From the NCBI GenBank assembly GCA_021816165.1, contig JAKAYZ010000152.1, positions 1 to 6,399 of the forward strand: DNA of 6,399 bases, read 5' to 3'. Below the pieces are notes generated by a model. It ran no database searches. It saw only the letters and a program-made list of their open reading frames with translations, and had not been told where the DNA came from. Positions 6,236 to 6,399 of this stretch are shown piece after piece; within the stretch, counting starts at the first letter, position 1; the number at the start of each line of letters is the position of its first letter. The DNA is from Planctomycetota bacterium. Lineage in GTDB: Bacteria; Planctomycetota; Phycisphaerae; WQYP01. The position numbers and the translations under genes are program-made.

Positions 6236-6399
6236 ATGAATCATTCTTCCCTGCCTGATGTTCTGGTGTGCGGGGGCGGCGTCATGGGTATGACCGCGGC
6301 GTGGCGGCTCGCCGCGCGCGGGGCGGTTGTGGAACTGCTGGAACTCGGCCGTACCGGCCAGGGGGCCAGTCAGGCGGCACTCGGCGCGTTGTGGCCGCC
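6236..6399 (+). CDS. N-terminus of an FAD-dependent amine/glycine oxidase (ThiO/DAO family), cut by window end
   Basis: Only the first 54 complete codons are present. They show the FAD-binding Rossmann start: a hydrophobic strand (VLVCGGGVMG, with GxGxxG at residues 13-18), a helix (AAWRLAARG), and a second strand ending in Glu36, which should bind the ribose of FAD. Then comes GQGASQAALGALWP, which matches the G-x-AS...G-x-L-x-P pattern after strand two in glycine oxidase ThiO and related D-amino acid oxidases. ThiO oxidises glycine to the imine used to build the thiazole of thiamine. The start at 6236 has GGAG 10 bases upstream. It is co-directional with the AraC gene, 68 bases after it, but function and the hairpin between them suggest a separate unit. 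Sarcosine oxidase or another DAO enzyme is possible without the rest of the gene. Confidence 0.75.
   Translation, partial: MNHSSLPDVLVCGGGVMGMTAAWRLAARGAVVELLELGRTGQGASQAALGALWP

Overview
The window is a GC-rich bacterial segment with short intergenic gaps. It carries eight protein genes, two of them cut by the window edges, and no RNA genes, CRISPR arrays or insertion sequences that I can see. The gene families suggest a heterotrophic polysaccharide degrader. The Gfo/Idh/MocA protein, the sugar-type SDR and the AraC regulator resemble, from memory, proteins of Planctomycetota (Phycisphaerae-like) or Verrucomicrobiota/Lentisphaerota. This placement is an inference, because no marker gene is present.

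Layout. 1-210 (+) is the C-terminal tail of an unrecognised protein. 362-583 (+) is a 73-residue protein with two membrane segments, starting at TTG. 671-5281 (-) is a compact five-gene set transcribed leftwards from about 5281: GH88 unsaturated glucuronyl hydrolase, KDPG aldolase, small cupin, Gfo/Idh/MocA oxidoreductase and SDR oxidoreductase. Each gap is 31-46 bases and each gene has its own ribosome binding site. 5388-6167 (+) is a divergent AraC-family regulator with a leaderless-looking start. 6236-6399 (+) is the N-terminus of an FAD-dependent amine oxidase resembling ThiO.

Function. The leftward operon reads as catabolism of unsaturated uronic acids made by polysaccharide lyases. GH88 releases the 4,5-unsaturated uronate from an oligosaccharide. 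The cupin may help open it to the keto acid (a KdgF-like role), the SDR may reduce it (a KduD/DEH-reductase-like role), and after phosphorylation elsewhere the aldolase cleaves KDPG to pyruvate and glyceraldehyde 3-phosphate. No kinase, KduI, transporter or lyase lies in the window. The Gfo/Idh/MocA enzyme has no place in the textbook route and is the main unknown. The 106-base gap between the GH88 and AraC genes holds candidate promoters for both directions and a tandem repeat overlapping both -35 regions, which fits an AraC protein that activates the operon and represses itself.
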